Positions 1-9,502 of a stretch of DNA of 36,605 bases are shown one piece after another. The translations under genes and the position numbers were made by a program. The stretch comes from an uncultured Clostridia bacterium. GTDB lineage: Bacteria; Bacillota; Clostridia; Oscillospirales; Oscillospiraceae. The stretch's first letter is position 1, and every line of letters begins with the position of its first letter. The stretch spans positions 1 to 36,605 of the forward strand of contig CANDEH010000008.1 in assembly GCA_947383645.1 (NCBI GenBank), read 5' to 3'. Under the pieces are notes generated by a model. It ran no database searches, was not told the origin of the DNA, and worked only from the letters and a program-made list of their open reading frames with translations.

Positions 1-80
1 AAATAATGCGTCGGGAGGCTTTCGCTTCCTTTCGCATTTAATGTTACAATTTTCACTCCGTTTTTATCATCCTGCCGCCC

Positions 81-109
81 TTGCGGAAAATTGCTATCTA
101 TGCTACACT
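81..109 (+). promoter_or_regulatory. Candidate sigma-A promoter for addB
   Basis: TTGCGG (81-86), a 17-bp spacer and TACACT (104-109) lie about 40 bp before the addB start. The same -35 hexamer is used by the polA promoter in this window. Bases 1-80 hold no gene that I can support. Confidence 0.5.
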
Positions 110-147
110 GAAAAAAATTCTGTCGATTGGAGAAAGGAAATCACGCC

Positions 148-3100
148 ATGCTTCAGCTGATCCGAAGCCGGGCCAATACGGGGAAATCCGCCCGGGTCCT
201 GCAAATGATCCGCGCCAACGGACAGGCGAGAAAACAGATCCTGCTGGTTCCCGACCACGCCTCCTATGCCGCGGAGGTGGATCTGTGCCGCGCCTGCGGC
301 GACGGGGGGAACCGCTACGCCGAGGTGCTGACCTTCCGGCGGCTCTCCCGGCGGGTGGTGGCTCAGACCGGCGGCCTTGAGCGGGTGACCCTGGACGGCG
401 GGGGGAAGGTGCTCCTGATGCAGCGCGCCCTTCAGGACGTGTTCAGTATGCTCACCGTCTACCGGCGGCCCTCCCAGCGCGCCGCCTTTCTCCGGGGGTT
501 CATCGATCTGGTGGAGGAGCTGGAGCGGTACTGCGTCACGCCGGAGCAGTTGATGGAGCAGGCGGTGGAGGCCGGCGGGGAGGTGGGGGACAAGTTCCGG
601 GACATCGCGCTGATCTACGCCGCCTATATGGGGCGTCTCTCCCGGGACGGAGTGGACCTCACCGACGACATGGAGAAGCTCAACCGGAAGCTCCGGGAGT
701 CGGACTACCTCGATGGCAAGGACGTATATATTGACGGCTTCTCCCACTTCACCGCCCAGGAGGAGCACGCCATCGCCCTGATGCTGCCCAGGGTTCACCG
801 CCTGACGGTGACGCTTCTGGGGGAGGCGGACAGCCGGCTGGAAATTTTCTGCACCGGCAACCGGGCCTTCGACCGGCTGGTGCGCATTGCCGGGACCTGC
901 GGTTCGGCGGTGGAGGAGGTGCGCCTCAGCGCTCCGGAGGTGACGTCGGCCCTGGGGCACATCGAGCGGTATACCTTCGGCGGAGGCAGGGCCCGGAGCG
1001 GCGGGGCGGAGGAGCTGCGCCTCTATGAGGCGTCCACCCTCTACAGCGAGGTGGAGTACGCCGCCGCGGAGATTCGGCGGCTGGCGGCGGAGGAGGGGCT
1101 TCGCTACCGGGATATCGGCGTGGCGGTGCGCAATCTGGCCGACTATGAGGCGGCGGTGGAGAACATCTTCCGCCGCTACGAGGTGCCGGTGTATCTCAGC
1201 CGCCGCAGCGATCTCCTGGAGAAGCCGCTGATGACGCTGGTGATCGCCGCGCTGGAGGCGGTGAGCGGAGGCTTTGAGTACGAGGACGTGTTTCGCTGCC
1301 TCAAGACGGGGCTGGCGGGGCTTGACGACGGGGAGTGCGACCTTCTGGAGAACTATGTGCTCAAGTGGGAGATCCACGGGGCCATGTGGCTGCGCCCTAC
1401 CCCCTGGACCGGCAATCCAGACGGCTACTGCGAGGAGTTCTCCGACGTCCAGCGGCGGCGTCTGGAGGAGGTCAACGCCATCCGGGAGCGGGTGCGTCCG
1501 CCCTTTGCCCGGCTCAGCGAGGAGCTGCGGGCCGCCCGGACGGCCCGGGGGAAGGTGCTGGCCCTCTACGGCTTTCTGGAGGAGCTGAAGGTACAGGAGC
1601 AGCTGACGGCCCGGACGGAGGGCCTGATTGGCGAGGGGCGGCTCCAGCTGGCCGACGAGTACGCCCAGCTGTGGGAGCTGGTGTGCCGGGTGATGGACCA
1701 GTTCGTGGAGATTCTTGCCGACGCGCCGGTGAGCAATGAGGAGTTTCTGCGGCTGTGGAAGCTGATGGTGGGGCAGTACAGCGTGGGCACCATCCCGGCG
1801 GCCATGGACCAGGCGTCCTTCCAGCAGCTGGACCGGAACGACCGCCACCAGGTGAAGGTGCTGTTCCTTCTGGGGGCCAACGACCACGTGATGCCGGCGG
1901 TGAGCCGCGGCGGCGGCATTCTGACGGAGGAGGAGCGGGAGGTGCTCCTCAGCCAGGGCCTGCGCCTGGCTCCCCACGGTATGGACCAGATGAATCTGGA
2001 GCTCCAGAATATCTACGGCGCGCTGGTGAAGCCCTCCCGGCGGCTGTACGTCAGCTGGTGCGCCGCCGACAGCGATGGTACAGCCCTGCGCCCGGCCTTT
2101 GTGGTGGGGCGGCTCCGGGCCCTGTTCCCCGACGTGCCCGTGCAGCGGGAGGGGCATGAAAAGTCCTTCCGGACCGCCGCGCCGCTGCCGGCCATAGAGC
2201 TGGCGGGGGAGGAGCCCGGCGGGGCGCTGTGGCGCTACTTCGCGGCAAGGCCCGCCTGGCGGGGCGTGTTGGAGCGGATGACCCGGGGGGCCTCCATGGG
2301 GCGGGGGCGGCTGTCCCCGGCGGCGGTGGATACCCTGTACGGGCGCAACATCCGCATGTCCGCCAGCCGCATCGACAAGGTGCGCTCCTGCCACTTCGCC
2401 TACTTCATGCAGTACGGCCTGCGCCTGCGGGAGCGGGCTCCGGCGGGGCTGGACCCCGCGCAGATCGGCACGTTTCTCCACTATGTCCTGGAGCATGTGG
2501 CCAGGGACGCCATGGCGGAGGGGGGCTTCGCCCACCTGCCCCGGGAGCGCCTGCGCAGCCTGACAAAGACCCACATCGACGGCTATATCGCCGCCGCCAT
2601 CGGGGAGGTGGAGGAGAAGGAGGCGCGCTTCCGCTATCTGCTGCGCCGGCTGCGGACCACGGTGTACACCGTGGTGGAGAATGTGTGGTCAGAGCTGTGC
2701 GCCTCGGACTTCGTGCCTCTGCGCTTTGAGCTGGGCTTCGGCGGCGACGGGCCCCTCCCCGCCATCACCATAGAGGAGGCGGAGCGGCGTCTGTCGGTGT
2801 CGGGGAAGGTGGACCGGGTGGACGGCTGGGTGAGGGGGGACAAGCTCTACCTCCGCGTGGTGGACTACAAGACCGGCCGGAAGTCCTTCGATCTGACGGA
2901 TGTCCGGCACGGGCTGAACATCCAGATGCTCCTCTACCTCTTCGCCCTGGAGCGGGAGGGAGGGCAGCTCTTTGGGAAGGATATTGTGCCGGCGGGGGTG
3001 CTCTACCTCCCCGCCCGGGATGTGATTTTGAATATGGACCGGGGGGCTTCGCCGGAGGCGGTACAAAAGGCCGTCGACAGGGAGCTGCGCCGCAGCGGGC

Positions 3101-3489
3101 TGGTGCTCCGGGACGCGGAGGTGCTCTCCGCCATGGAGCACACCGCCCTCACAGAGCCCCGGTTTCTGCCCCTGGCCCTGGACAGGCAGCACAACATCAC
3201 CCGGGGCATCGCCACCGCCGAGGAGCTGGGGAAGCTCAGCCGCTATGTGGACCATCTGCTCCACCAGGTGGCCAGGGAGGTCACCGGCGGCAACATCGAC
3301 GCGGACCCCTGCACCTACAGCGAGGCGGAGAGCGCCTGCACCTACTGCGAGTTTGCCAGCGCCTGCCACTTCGGGGACGGGGGGGAGGACCAGGCCCACT
3401 ACATCTACCCCATACCCAGGGAGGAGTTCTTCCGGGAGATTGCGGAGGAGATGGAGGCAGATAAGCAGGCGTCGGAAATCAGAGGTTAG
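148..3489 (+). CDS. addB: ATP-dependent helicase/nuclease subunit B (AddB)
   Basis: AddB partners AddA in the double-strand-break resection complex that replaces RecBCD in Firmicutes; it carries one nuclease and, by family knowledge, helps recognise Chi. The product is 1113 aa, close to the usual length. A Walker-A-like NTGKS lies near residues 9-13, and the nuclease motif VVDYKTG has D906 and K908. Four cysteines fit the AddB iron-sulfur cluster: C748 (SCHFAYF) and C1064, C1067, C1073 in a C-x2-C-x5-C pattern near the C terminus. I chose ATG 148 over an in-frame TTG at 127 because the purine-rich Shine-Dalgarno AGAAAGGAAA (131-140) is correctly spaced only for the ATG. addA follows after 42 bp, so the two are almost certainly cotranscribed. 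Confidence 0.95.
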   Translation: MLQLIRSRANTGKSARVLQMIRANGQARKQILLVPDHASYAAEVDLCRACGDGGNRYAEVLTFRRLSRRVVAQTGGLERVTLDGGGKVLLMQRALQDVFSMLTVYRRPSQRAAFLRGFIDLVEELERYCVTPEQLMEQAVEAGGEVGDKFRDIALIYAAYMGRLSRDGVDLTDDMEKLNRKLRESDYLDGKDVYIDGFSHFTAQEEHAIALMLPRVHRLTVTLLGEADSRLEIFCTGNRAFDRLVRIAGTCGSAVEEVRLSAPEVTSALGHIERYTFGGGRARSGGAEELRLYEASTLYSEVEYAAAEIRRLAAEEGLRYRDIGVAVRNLADYEAAVENIFRRYEVPVYLSRRSDLLEKPLMTLVIAALEAVSGGFEYEDVFRCLKTGLAGLDDGECDLLENYVLKWEIHGAMWLRPTPWTGNPDGYCEEFSDVQRRRLEEVNAIRERVRPPFARLSEELRAARTARGKVLALYGFLEELKVQEQLTARTEGLIGEGRLQLADEYAQLWELVCRVMDQFVEILADAPVSNEEFLRLWKLMVGQYSVGTIPAAMDQASFQQLDRNDRHQVKVLFLLGANDHVMPAVSRGGGILTEEEREVLLSQGLRLAPHGMDQMNLELQNIYGALVKPSRRLYVSWCAADSDGTALRPAFVVGRLRALFPDVPVQREGHEKSFRTAAPLPAIELAGEEPGGALWRYFAARPAWRGVLERMTRGASMGRGRLSPAAVDTLYGRNIRMSASRIDKVRSCHFAYFMQYGLRLRERAPAGLDPAQIGTFLHYVLEHVARDAMAEGGFAHLPRERLRSLTKTHIDGYIAAAIGEVEEKEARFRYLLRRLRTTVYTVVENVWSELCASDFVPLRFELGFGGDGPLPAITIEEAERRLSVSGKVDRVDGWVRGDKLYLRVVDYKTGRKSFDLTDVRHGLNIQMLLYLFALEREGGQLFGKDIVPAGVLYLPARDVILNMDRGASPEAVQKAVDRELRRSGLVLRDAEVLSAMEHTALTEPRFLPLALDRQHNITRGIATAEELGKLSRYVDHLLHQVAREVTGGNIDADPCTYSEAESACTYCEFASACHFGDGGEDQAHYIYPIPREEFFREIAEEMEADKQASEIRG

Positions 3490-3531
3490 AAATCAAAAAG
3501 TTTCAGGTGGATCCTTTGGGGGAGGGTGCTT

Positions 3532-6500
3532 ATGGAGTTCACGGCGGAGCAGAGGGCGGCGGTAGAGGATCGGGGGGGGGATCTGCTGGTCTCGGCGGCG
3601 GCCGGGTCGGGAAAGACCCGGGTGCTGGTGGAGCGGCTGTTTGATTATGTGGTGCGGGAGCACCAGAATCTGGACGACTTCCTGATTATTACCTATACGA
3701 GGGCTGCGGCTGCGGAGCTGCGGGGGCGGATTGCCGGGGAGCTCAGCCGGCGGCTGGCGGAGGACGGCGGGGATCGGCACCTGCAGCAGCAGCTTTACAG
3801 GCTTTACCGGGCGGATATCAAGACCATAGACGCCTTCTGCACGGGACTGATTCGGGAGAATGTCCACCTGCTGCCGGAGGTGGAGGACTGTGCGCTGACC
3901 GCGGATCTGCGGGTACTGGAGGAGAGCGAGGCGGAGATCCTCCGGCGGCGGGCTCTCCGGCAGGTGCTGGAGCAGTTCTATGCCCACATGGACGAGGATG
4001 ACGCCCTCCTGGCGGATACGCTGGGGTTCGGACGGGACGACAGGAGTCTGGAGGAGCTGGTGCTGAAGCTCCACGCCTCCCTGCAGAGCCACGCCTACCC
4101 CCGGCGGTGGATGCACAGAAACGCCGCCTTCTGGCGGTCCCTGCCGGACAGAATTGACGAGACGCCCTATGCGCCGGTGCTCCTGAGCAGTCTGCGGCGG
4201 AAGGCGGAGCACTGGGGGGATGCCCTGGAGCGCGCCGCCGGGGAGATGGGGGAGAACCCGGCGGTGAAGAGGGGGTACGCCGCCCCGTTTTTAGAGGCCG
4301 CCGCCCGGATCCGGCGGGCCGGGGAGGCGGCCCGGCAGGGGTGGGACGCCTGCCGGGAGGCGGAGGTGAGCTTTCCCCGCCTGGGGCCGGTGAAGGACCA
4401 GGACGGCGGGGCGCTGAAGAGCCGGATGAAGGCGCTGTGGGAGCGGTGCCGGAAGGAGTGGAAGACCCAGAGCGCTCTGCTGGCCGTCTCGGGGGAGGAG
4501 GCCATGGAGGATCTGCGGGCTGTGGCGCCGGCGATGGCGTCCCTGCTGCGGCTGACGGAGGACTTTGATCTGGCCTTTCAGCGGGAGAAGGTCCGGCGGA
4601 ATGCGGCGGACTTCTCCGACGCGGAGCACTACGCCGTTGCGCTGCTCCTGGACGCCCGGGGGGAGCCCACGGACCTCTGCCGGCGGGTGGGAAGCCGGTA
4701 CCGGGAGATCATGGTGGACGAGTATCAGGACACCAATGAGGTGCAGAACTGCATCTTTGAGGCCCTCAGCGCCGAGCGGCACAACCTCTTTGCCGTGGGG
4801 GACATGAAGCAGAGCATCTACCGCTTCCGTCTGGCCGACCCCTCCATCTTTCTGGAGAAGTACCGCCGGTTTGTTCCGGCGGCGGAGGCGGAGCGGGGGG
4901 AGGGGCGGAAGATCCTCCTCTCCAGAAACTTCCGCTCCCGGCCCGAGGTGCTCGCGGCGGCCAACTTTCTCTTCCAGAACCTCTTCTCCGAGGAGGTGGG
5001 GGAGCTCACCTACGGCGAGGAGGAGCGGCTCTACCCCGGCGCGGAGCACTTTGCGCCCCGGCGGGACTGCGCCGTGGAGTTCCACCTTGTGGATGTGCCC
5101 CGGCGGGAGGACCGGTTTGCCGCCGGACGGCCGGCGGTGGAGGCCCGCTTCGTGGCGGAGCGGATTGCCGCCCTGCTCCGGGAGGGCTGTCCGGTTCAGG
5201 ACGAGGACACCGGCGCGCTGCGCCCCTGCCGACCGGGGGACTTTGCCGTCCTCATGCGCTCCCCGGCCACCCGCCTGCGCCACTACACCGAGGCGTTCCG
5301 GGCCTATGGCATCCCCTGCGCCACGCAGGAGAGCGAGGACTTCTTTGCGCGAATGGAGGTGGCCGTGACCTTCAGCCTCCTCCAGATTATCGACAACCCC
5401 CGGCAGGATGTGCCCCTGGTGTCGGTGCTCCGCTCGCCGGTGTTCGGCTTCACGCCGGACCGGCTGGCAGAGATTCGGGCGGGGAATCCCGACGGGGACT
5501 TCTATGACGCCCTCCTCAGCGACTGCGGGGAGGATACCGCCGCCTTTCTGGAGACGTTGCGGGATCTGCGCAGCGCCGCCAGGGACGCCATGGTCCACCG
5601 CCTCCTCTTCCACATCTACAACACCCTGCATCTGCCCGGGATCTTCGGGGCCATGTCCGGCGGGGCCGCCCGGCGGGAGAATCTGGTGGCGCTCTATGAG
5701 TACGCCAGGAGCTTCGAGGGGGCGGGCTATCGGGGGCTGTTTGCCTTTGTCACCCACCTGCGCACTCTCCTGGAGCGGGGGGAGCAGCCCGCCGCGGCGG
5801 CGGGGGAGGGGGGCGACAGCGTTCAGATCATGAGCATCCACCGCTCCAAGGGGCTGGAGTTCCCCATTGTGGTGCTCGCCGACCTCTCCAGGGACTTCCA
5901 CGGCGTCAGCGACGCGGGGGCGGTGCTGGTTCACCCCGCCTGCGGCCTGGGGCCCAAGCGGGTGGACTTGAAGCGCCGCATCCAGTACCCCACCCTGGCC
6001 CGCCGGGCGGTGGAGAGCCTTCTGCGGCGGGAGAGCCGGTCGGAGGAGCTGCGGGTGCTCTACGTGGCCATGACCCGGGCGAAGGAGAAGCTGATTCTGA
6101 CGGCCTCCCTGCAAAATGCCGGTACGGCGCTGGGGAAGCTGGCGGCCATCGCCTCCTGTCCCGTGTATCCCAACGCGGCGGCGGAGTGCAGGTCCATGGC
6201 GGAGTGGGTGCTGCTGCCCCTCCTCTGCCGCCGGGAGGCGGCAGAGCTGCGCCTGGCCGGCGGCGTGGAGCCGGCGCGGTACGTGCAGACGGAGGACCCG
6301 CCGTGGACGGCGGCTCTCCACGAGGCCGCCCCCTATCAGAGGCAATCGGGAGGCGGGGAGGAGGTTCGGGTGGAGACCGCCCGCCGACCCATCGCCTTTG
6401 ACGAGGCCCTGCTGGACTTCCGCTACCCCTATACGGCGGCCCAGACCCTGCCCACCAAGCTCACCGCCACCCAGCTCAAGGGCCGGTTTCTGGACCAGGA

Positions 6501-7077
6501 GATTGCCGAGGATACCCCGGCCCCGGCGCGGAAGCCGGTGTTCGACCGGCCGGCCTTCCTCCGGGGAGAGCGGGCCCTCACCCCCGCCGAGCGGGGCACC
6601 GCCACCCACATTGTCATGCAGTACATCGACTTCGCCTGTACCGACGTGGCCGCCGCGCTGGAGGACATGGTGGCCCTGGGGCGGCTGACACGGGCGGAGG
6701 GGGACGCTGTGGACCGCGGCGCCATCCGCCGGTTTCTGGACTCCCCTCTGGCGGAGGAGCTGCGGCAGGCGAAGGACCTCCGCAGGGAGTACCGCTTCTC
6801 CCTGCTGGTTGACGGTCAGGACTACCTGGGGCAGCCGGCGGCGGGAGAGGAGGTGCTGTTACAGGGCGTGGTGGACTGCTTCTTTGAGACGGAGGAGGGC
6901 CTTGTGGTGGTGGACTTCAAGACGGACGCGGTGCGCGGCGAGGAGCAGCGCCGCCGGACAGAGGCATACCGGCCGCAGATCACGGCCTACAGCGAGGCGC
7001 TGAGGCGGATCTTTAAACGGCCGGTGTGCCGTCGGGTGCTGTACTATTTTTCCACCGGAACGGCGGTGGAGGTGTAG
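3532..7077 (+). CDS. addA: ATP-dependent helicase/nuclease subunit A (AddA)
   Basis: AddA is the UvrD-like 3'-5' helicase and second nuclease of AddAB. All expected motifs are visible in the 1181-aa product: Walker A AAAGSGKT (about 22-29), motif II VDEYQDTN (395-402), GDMKQSIYRFR after it, motif V HRSKGLEF, motif VI VAMTRAKEKL, and the C-terminal RecB-type nuclease motif VVVDFKTD with D1128 and K1130. ATG 3532 is preceded by a GGGGGAGGG ribosome-binding site at 3518-3526; the in-frame GTG at 3526 overlaps that site and is less likely. The gene is cotranscribed with addB, and comEC downstream has its own candidate promoter. Confidence 0.95.
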   Translation: MEFTAEQRAAVEDRGGDLLVSAAAGSGKTRVLVERLFDYVVREHQNLDDFLIITYTRAAAAELRGRIAGELSRRLAEDGGDRHLQQQLYRLYRADIKTIDAFCTGLIRENVHLLPEVEDCALTADLRVLEESEAEILRRRALRQVLEQFYAHMDEDDALLADTLGFGRDDRSLEELVLKLHASLQSHAYPRRWMHRNAAFWRSLPDRIDETPYAPVLLSSLRRKAEHWGDALERAAGEMGENPAVKRGYAAPFLEAAARIRRAGEAARQGWDACREAEVSFPRLGPVKDQDGGALKSRMKALWERCRKEWKTQSALLAVSGEEAMEDLRAVAPAMASLLRLTEDFDLAFQREKVRRNAADFSDAEHYAVALLLDARGEPTDLCRRVGSRYREIMVDEYQDTNEVQNCIFEALSAERHNLFAVGDMKQSIYRFRLADPSIFLEKYRRFVPAAEAERGEGRKILLSRNFRSRPEVLAAANFLFQNLFSEEVGELTYGEEERLYPGAEHFAPRRDCAVEFHLVDVPRREDRFAAGRPAVEARFVAERIAALLREGCPVQDEDTGALRPCRPGDFAVLMRSPATRLRHYTEAFRAYGIPCATQESEDFFARMEVAVTFSLLQIIDNPRQDVPLVSVLRSPVFGFTPDRLAEIRAGNPDGDFYDALLSDCGEDTAAFLETLRDLRSAARDAMVHRLLFHIYNTLHLPGIFGAMSGGAARRENLVALYEYARSFEGAGYRGLFAFVTHLRTLLERGEQPAAAAGEGGDSVQIMSIHRSKGLEFPIVVLADLSRDFHGVSDAGAVLVHPACGLGPKRVDLKRRIQYPTLARRAVESLLRRESRSEELRVLYVAMTRAKEKLILTASLQNAGTALGKLAAIASCPVYPNAAAECRSMAEWVLLPLLCRREAAELRLAGGVEPARYVQTEDPPWTAALHEAAPYQRQSGGGEEVRVETARRPIAFDEALLDFRYPYTAAQTLPTKLTATQLKGRFLDQEIAEDTPAPARKPVFDRPAFLRGERALTPAERGTATHIVMQYIDFACTDVAAALEDMVALGRLTRAEGDAVDRGAIRRFLDSPLAEELRQAKDLRREYRFSLLVDGQDYLGQPAAGEEVLLQGVVDCFFETEEGLVVVDFKTDAVRGEEQRRRTEAYRPQITAYSEALRRIFKRPVCRRVLYYFSTGTAVEV

Positions 7078-7085
7078 GAAGCTGA

Positions 7086-7116
7086 GGCAAATTGCGGCCC
7101 ATGGCCGCAATTTGCC
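7086..7116. repeat. Perfect 14-bp hairpin, fragment of Family A repeat
   Basis: GGCAAATTGCGGCC (7086-7099), loop CAT and the exact complement (7103-7116) follow the addA stop by 8 bp. On the minus strand, with its GCTGAGG flank, it matches the tail hairpin of the full repeats at 23678-23708 and 32054-32081. It has no T-tract on the plus strand, so it is at best a weak terminator for addBA. Confidence 0.75.
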
Positions 7117-7132
7117 GCCTGCGCGGGAGCGG

Positions 7133-7162
7133 TGGACAGAGGGGACGGCGGCGTGGTACAAT
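7133..7162 (+). promoter_or_regulatory. Candidate promoter for comEC
   Basis: TGGACA (7133-7138), an 18-bp spacer and TACAAT (7157-7162) lie 55 bp before the chosen comEC start, downstream of the addA hairpin. Both hexamers are close to the sigma-A consensus, and the spacer is one base longer than ideal. Confidence 0.45.
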
Positions 7163-7216
7163 ATCCCTGTTACAGGCGCGGCCGCCGAAAGGAGACGACG
7201 GAGGAGGGAGAGCGCG

Positions 7217-9448
7217 ATGCGGAAGCTGATGATTATTGCGCTCTCCTTTGCCGCCGCCACGGCCCTCTCCCACTACCTGCTCCCCCTTGCGCTTCTGCCC
7301 GCCGCCGCCGGCGTGCTGCTGGCGCTGTTTTTCGCGCTCCTCCTGTGGCGGCGGAAGGCGCCGCTGCGGCTGCTCCTGATTGCGGGTGCGCTGGCGGCGT
7401 CCCTCCTCTACAACTACGTCTACCGAACCTGTGTCGCCGGGCAGGTGGCCGGCGCGCTGGGGAAGTCGAGGGAGGTTACAGCCTGCGTGCTGGACTACGC
7501 CGAGCCGGCGGGCGGCCGCTGGCGGGCCGGCGTGGCGGTGGAGGGGACGGGCCTCCAGGGGATGCTCTACGGCGGGGAGGAGCTCTGCGCCCTCCGGCCC
7601 GGTGACCGCGTGGAGGGGACGATGACGGTGGCGGACGCCGCCGTGATCCGCCGGCGCTCCGTCACCGCCTTTACCGCCAAGGGCTACTATCTGCTCCTCT
7701 ACCCGGAGGAGCCCTTCACAGTCTCCCCGGCGGAGGGGACCCTCCGCCACTGGCCGGCCTACGCGGCGCAGCGGATGCGGGAGACCATCGACCGGCTCTA
7801 CGGCGAGAGGTACGCCCCCTTCCTGCGGGCCATCCTCCTGGGGGACCGGAGCCGGCTCAGTGACCGGCAGGGCAGCGACCTGTCCGAGGCCGGGGTGTAC
7901 CACATCACGTCGGTGTCCGGGATGCACTGCGGTTTTCTTCTGGCCGTCGTGGCCGCGCTTTCGCGGCGCAGGCGGGGACGGATCTTTTCCGCCGCGGCGA
8001 TCTTGCTGCCGTGGGTCTATGTGTGCGTGGCGGGCGCGCCGGCGTCCATGAGCCGGGCGGCGGTGATGCTGACTTTGGCGCTGACGGGGCCGCTGTTTGG
8101 CCGGGAGAGCGATGCGCCCACGTCCCTCTCCCTGGCGCTGATGCTGCTGCTTCTGAAAAACCCCTGCGCCGTGGCCGGTATCGGTATGCAGCTGTCCTTC
8201 TCCGCCGTGGCGGGGCTGCTGATTGTGACGCCCCGGCTCTGCCGGCTGCTGCCGCCCTTCCGGCGGACCCTGCCCCGGCTGCTCGGGACCTCCCTGTCCG
8301 CCAGTTTGGGGATTGCAGCAACCACCGCGCCGCTGTCGGGGTTCTACTTCAACGCCCTGACGCTGCTGGCCCCGCTGTCCAACATCCTGATGCTCTGGGC
8401 GGCGGCGCTGACCTTTACGGCGGGGCTCCTCTCCGTGGCGCTGGGAATGGTACTGCCGTCTCTGGGGGCGCTGCTGGCCCTGCCGGCCGGCGCGGGGACC
8501 TGGTATATCCTGACCCTCTCGCGGCTCATTGCCCGGATTCCCTGCCACGCGGTGTACTTCACCAATCCCTACCTGAAGTACTGGCTGGTCTATGCCGCCG
8601 CCCTCCTGATCTACTGCGCCCTGACCCCCGGGGGACGGCGGAGGATCGTTCTGGCGGCCTCCCTCGCGTCGCTGACTTTGGCGCTGACGGCGTCGCTGCC
8701 GGTTCTCACGGACCGGGGCAGGCTCCGCGTTTCGGCCATCGATGTGGGACAGGGGGCCAGCACCTTCTTCAGCGCCGGAGGCGCGTCGGCTGTGGTGGAC
8801 TGCGGCAGCAGCGGCGCGCTGGACCCCGGCGGGAGTGTGGGCGACTATCTGAACACCTGCGGCTGCCGCCGTCTGGACTATCTGATTTTGACGCACTACC
8901 ACGATGACCACGCCAACGGCGCGGAGGTGCTCCTGGCCCGTGTGGCGGTGGACCGCCTGCTGATCCCCCTGCCCTCGGCGGAGGACCGGCCCCTCCACGA
9001 CGCGCTGGTCTCCTGGGCAGAGGACTGCGGCACAGCGGTGGAGTACGTCACCGAGGACCGGATTCTGCCCTTGGGAGAGGCCGTTCTGCACGTCTACGCC
9101 CCGGTGGGCCGGGGCGGCACCAACGAGGAGGGGCTGTCGCTGCTGTGCACGCTGGAGGACTTCGACGTGCTGGTCACCGGGGATATGAACGCCGTCAACG
9201 AGCGGATTCTGACCGCCTCCAGGGACCTGCCGGATATCGAGGTGCTGCTGGCGGGCCACCACGGCTCCCGTACCGCCACCTCCCCGGTACTGCTGGAGCG
9301 CACCGCTCCGGAGGTGGCTGTCATCAGCGTGGGGGCGGACAACACCTATGGCCACCCGGCCCGGGAGACCCTGGAGCGTATGGCCCGGACGGGGATGACC
9401 CTCTACCGAACAGATTTGCAGGGGACCATCTCCATCACGGTGCGGTGA
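7217..9448 (+). CDS. comEC: ComEC/Rec2-type DNA internalisation protein
   Basis: ComEC forms the inner-membrane channel for single-stranded DNA during natural transformation. The 743-aa product has N-terminal hydrophobic segments (residues 1-70), a soluble OB-like stretch, then the multi-membrane competence domain (AILLGDRSRLS and ITSVSGMHCGF are typical of the family). It ends in a metallo-beta-lactamase-like domain from about residue 500 with the HYHDDH motif near 559-564 and GHHGS near 680; in this family the domain is thought to degrade one DNA strand. ATG 7217 was chosen because GAGGAGGGAG (7201-7210) precedes it and the protein then starts with a hydrophobic segment; upstream in-frame starts would add an arginine-rich leader. 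comEC followed by holA is the usual Firmicute order. No pilus competence genes lie in the window, so transformability cannot be inferred. Confidence 0.92.
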   Translation: MRKLMIIALSFAAATALSHYLLPLALLPAAAGVLLALFFALLLWRRKAPLRLLLIAGALAASLLYNYVYRTCVAGQVAGALGKSREVTACVLDYAEPAGGRWRAGVAVEGTGLQGMLYGGEELCALRPGDRVEGTMTVADAAVIRRRSVTAFTAKGYYLLLYPEEPFTVSPAEGTLRHWPAYAAQRMRETIDRLYGERYAPFLRAILLGDRSRLSDRQGSDLSEAGVYHITSVSGMHCGFLLAVVAALSRRRRGRIFSAAAILLPWVYVCVAGAPASMSRAAVMLTLALTGPLFGRESDAPTSLSLALMLLLLKNPCAVAGIGMQLSFSAVAGLLIVTPRLCRLLPPFRRTLPRLLGTSLSASLGIAATTAPLSGFYFNALTLLAPLSNILMLWAAALTFTAGLLSVALGMVLPSLGALLALPAGAGTWYILTLSRLIARIPCHAVYFTNPYLKYWLVYAAALLIYCALTPGGRRRIVLAASLASLTLALTASLPVLTDRGRLRVSAIDVGQGASTFFSAGGASAVVDCGSSGALDPGGSVGDYLNTCGCRRLDYLILTHYHDDHANGAEVLLARVAVDRLLIPLPSAEDRPLHDALVSWAEDCGTAVEYVTEDRILPLGEAVLHVYAPVGRGGTNEEGLSLLCTLEDFDVLVTGDMNAVNERILTASRDLPDIEVLLAGHHGSRTATSPVLLERTAPEVAVISVGADNTYGHPARETLERMARTGMTLYRTDLQGTISITVR

Positions 9449-9502
9449 GGCTTTATTGACAACTATCAACCTATTTGAATTTGACACCGAGGAGGCGAGA
9501 CC

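Noticed and set aside
103..2574. Long minus-strand open frame opposite addB (823 codons), and similar ones at 4291-6609, 7013-10030 and, on the plus strand, 16411-18144 and 25200-26564
   Set aside because: Low-complexity Pro/His/Arg/Gly-rich translations opposite well-identified genes; they arise from GC-rich third positions and lack motifs and ribosome-binding sites.
9456..9484. TTGACA before holA as a promoter
   Set aside because: No acceptable -10 at 16-18 bp; only ATTTGA is found.
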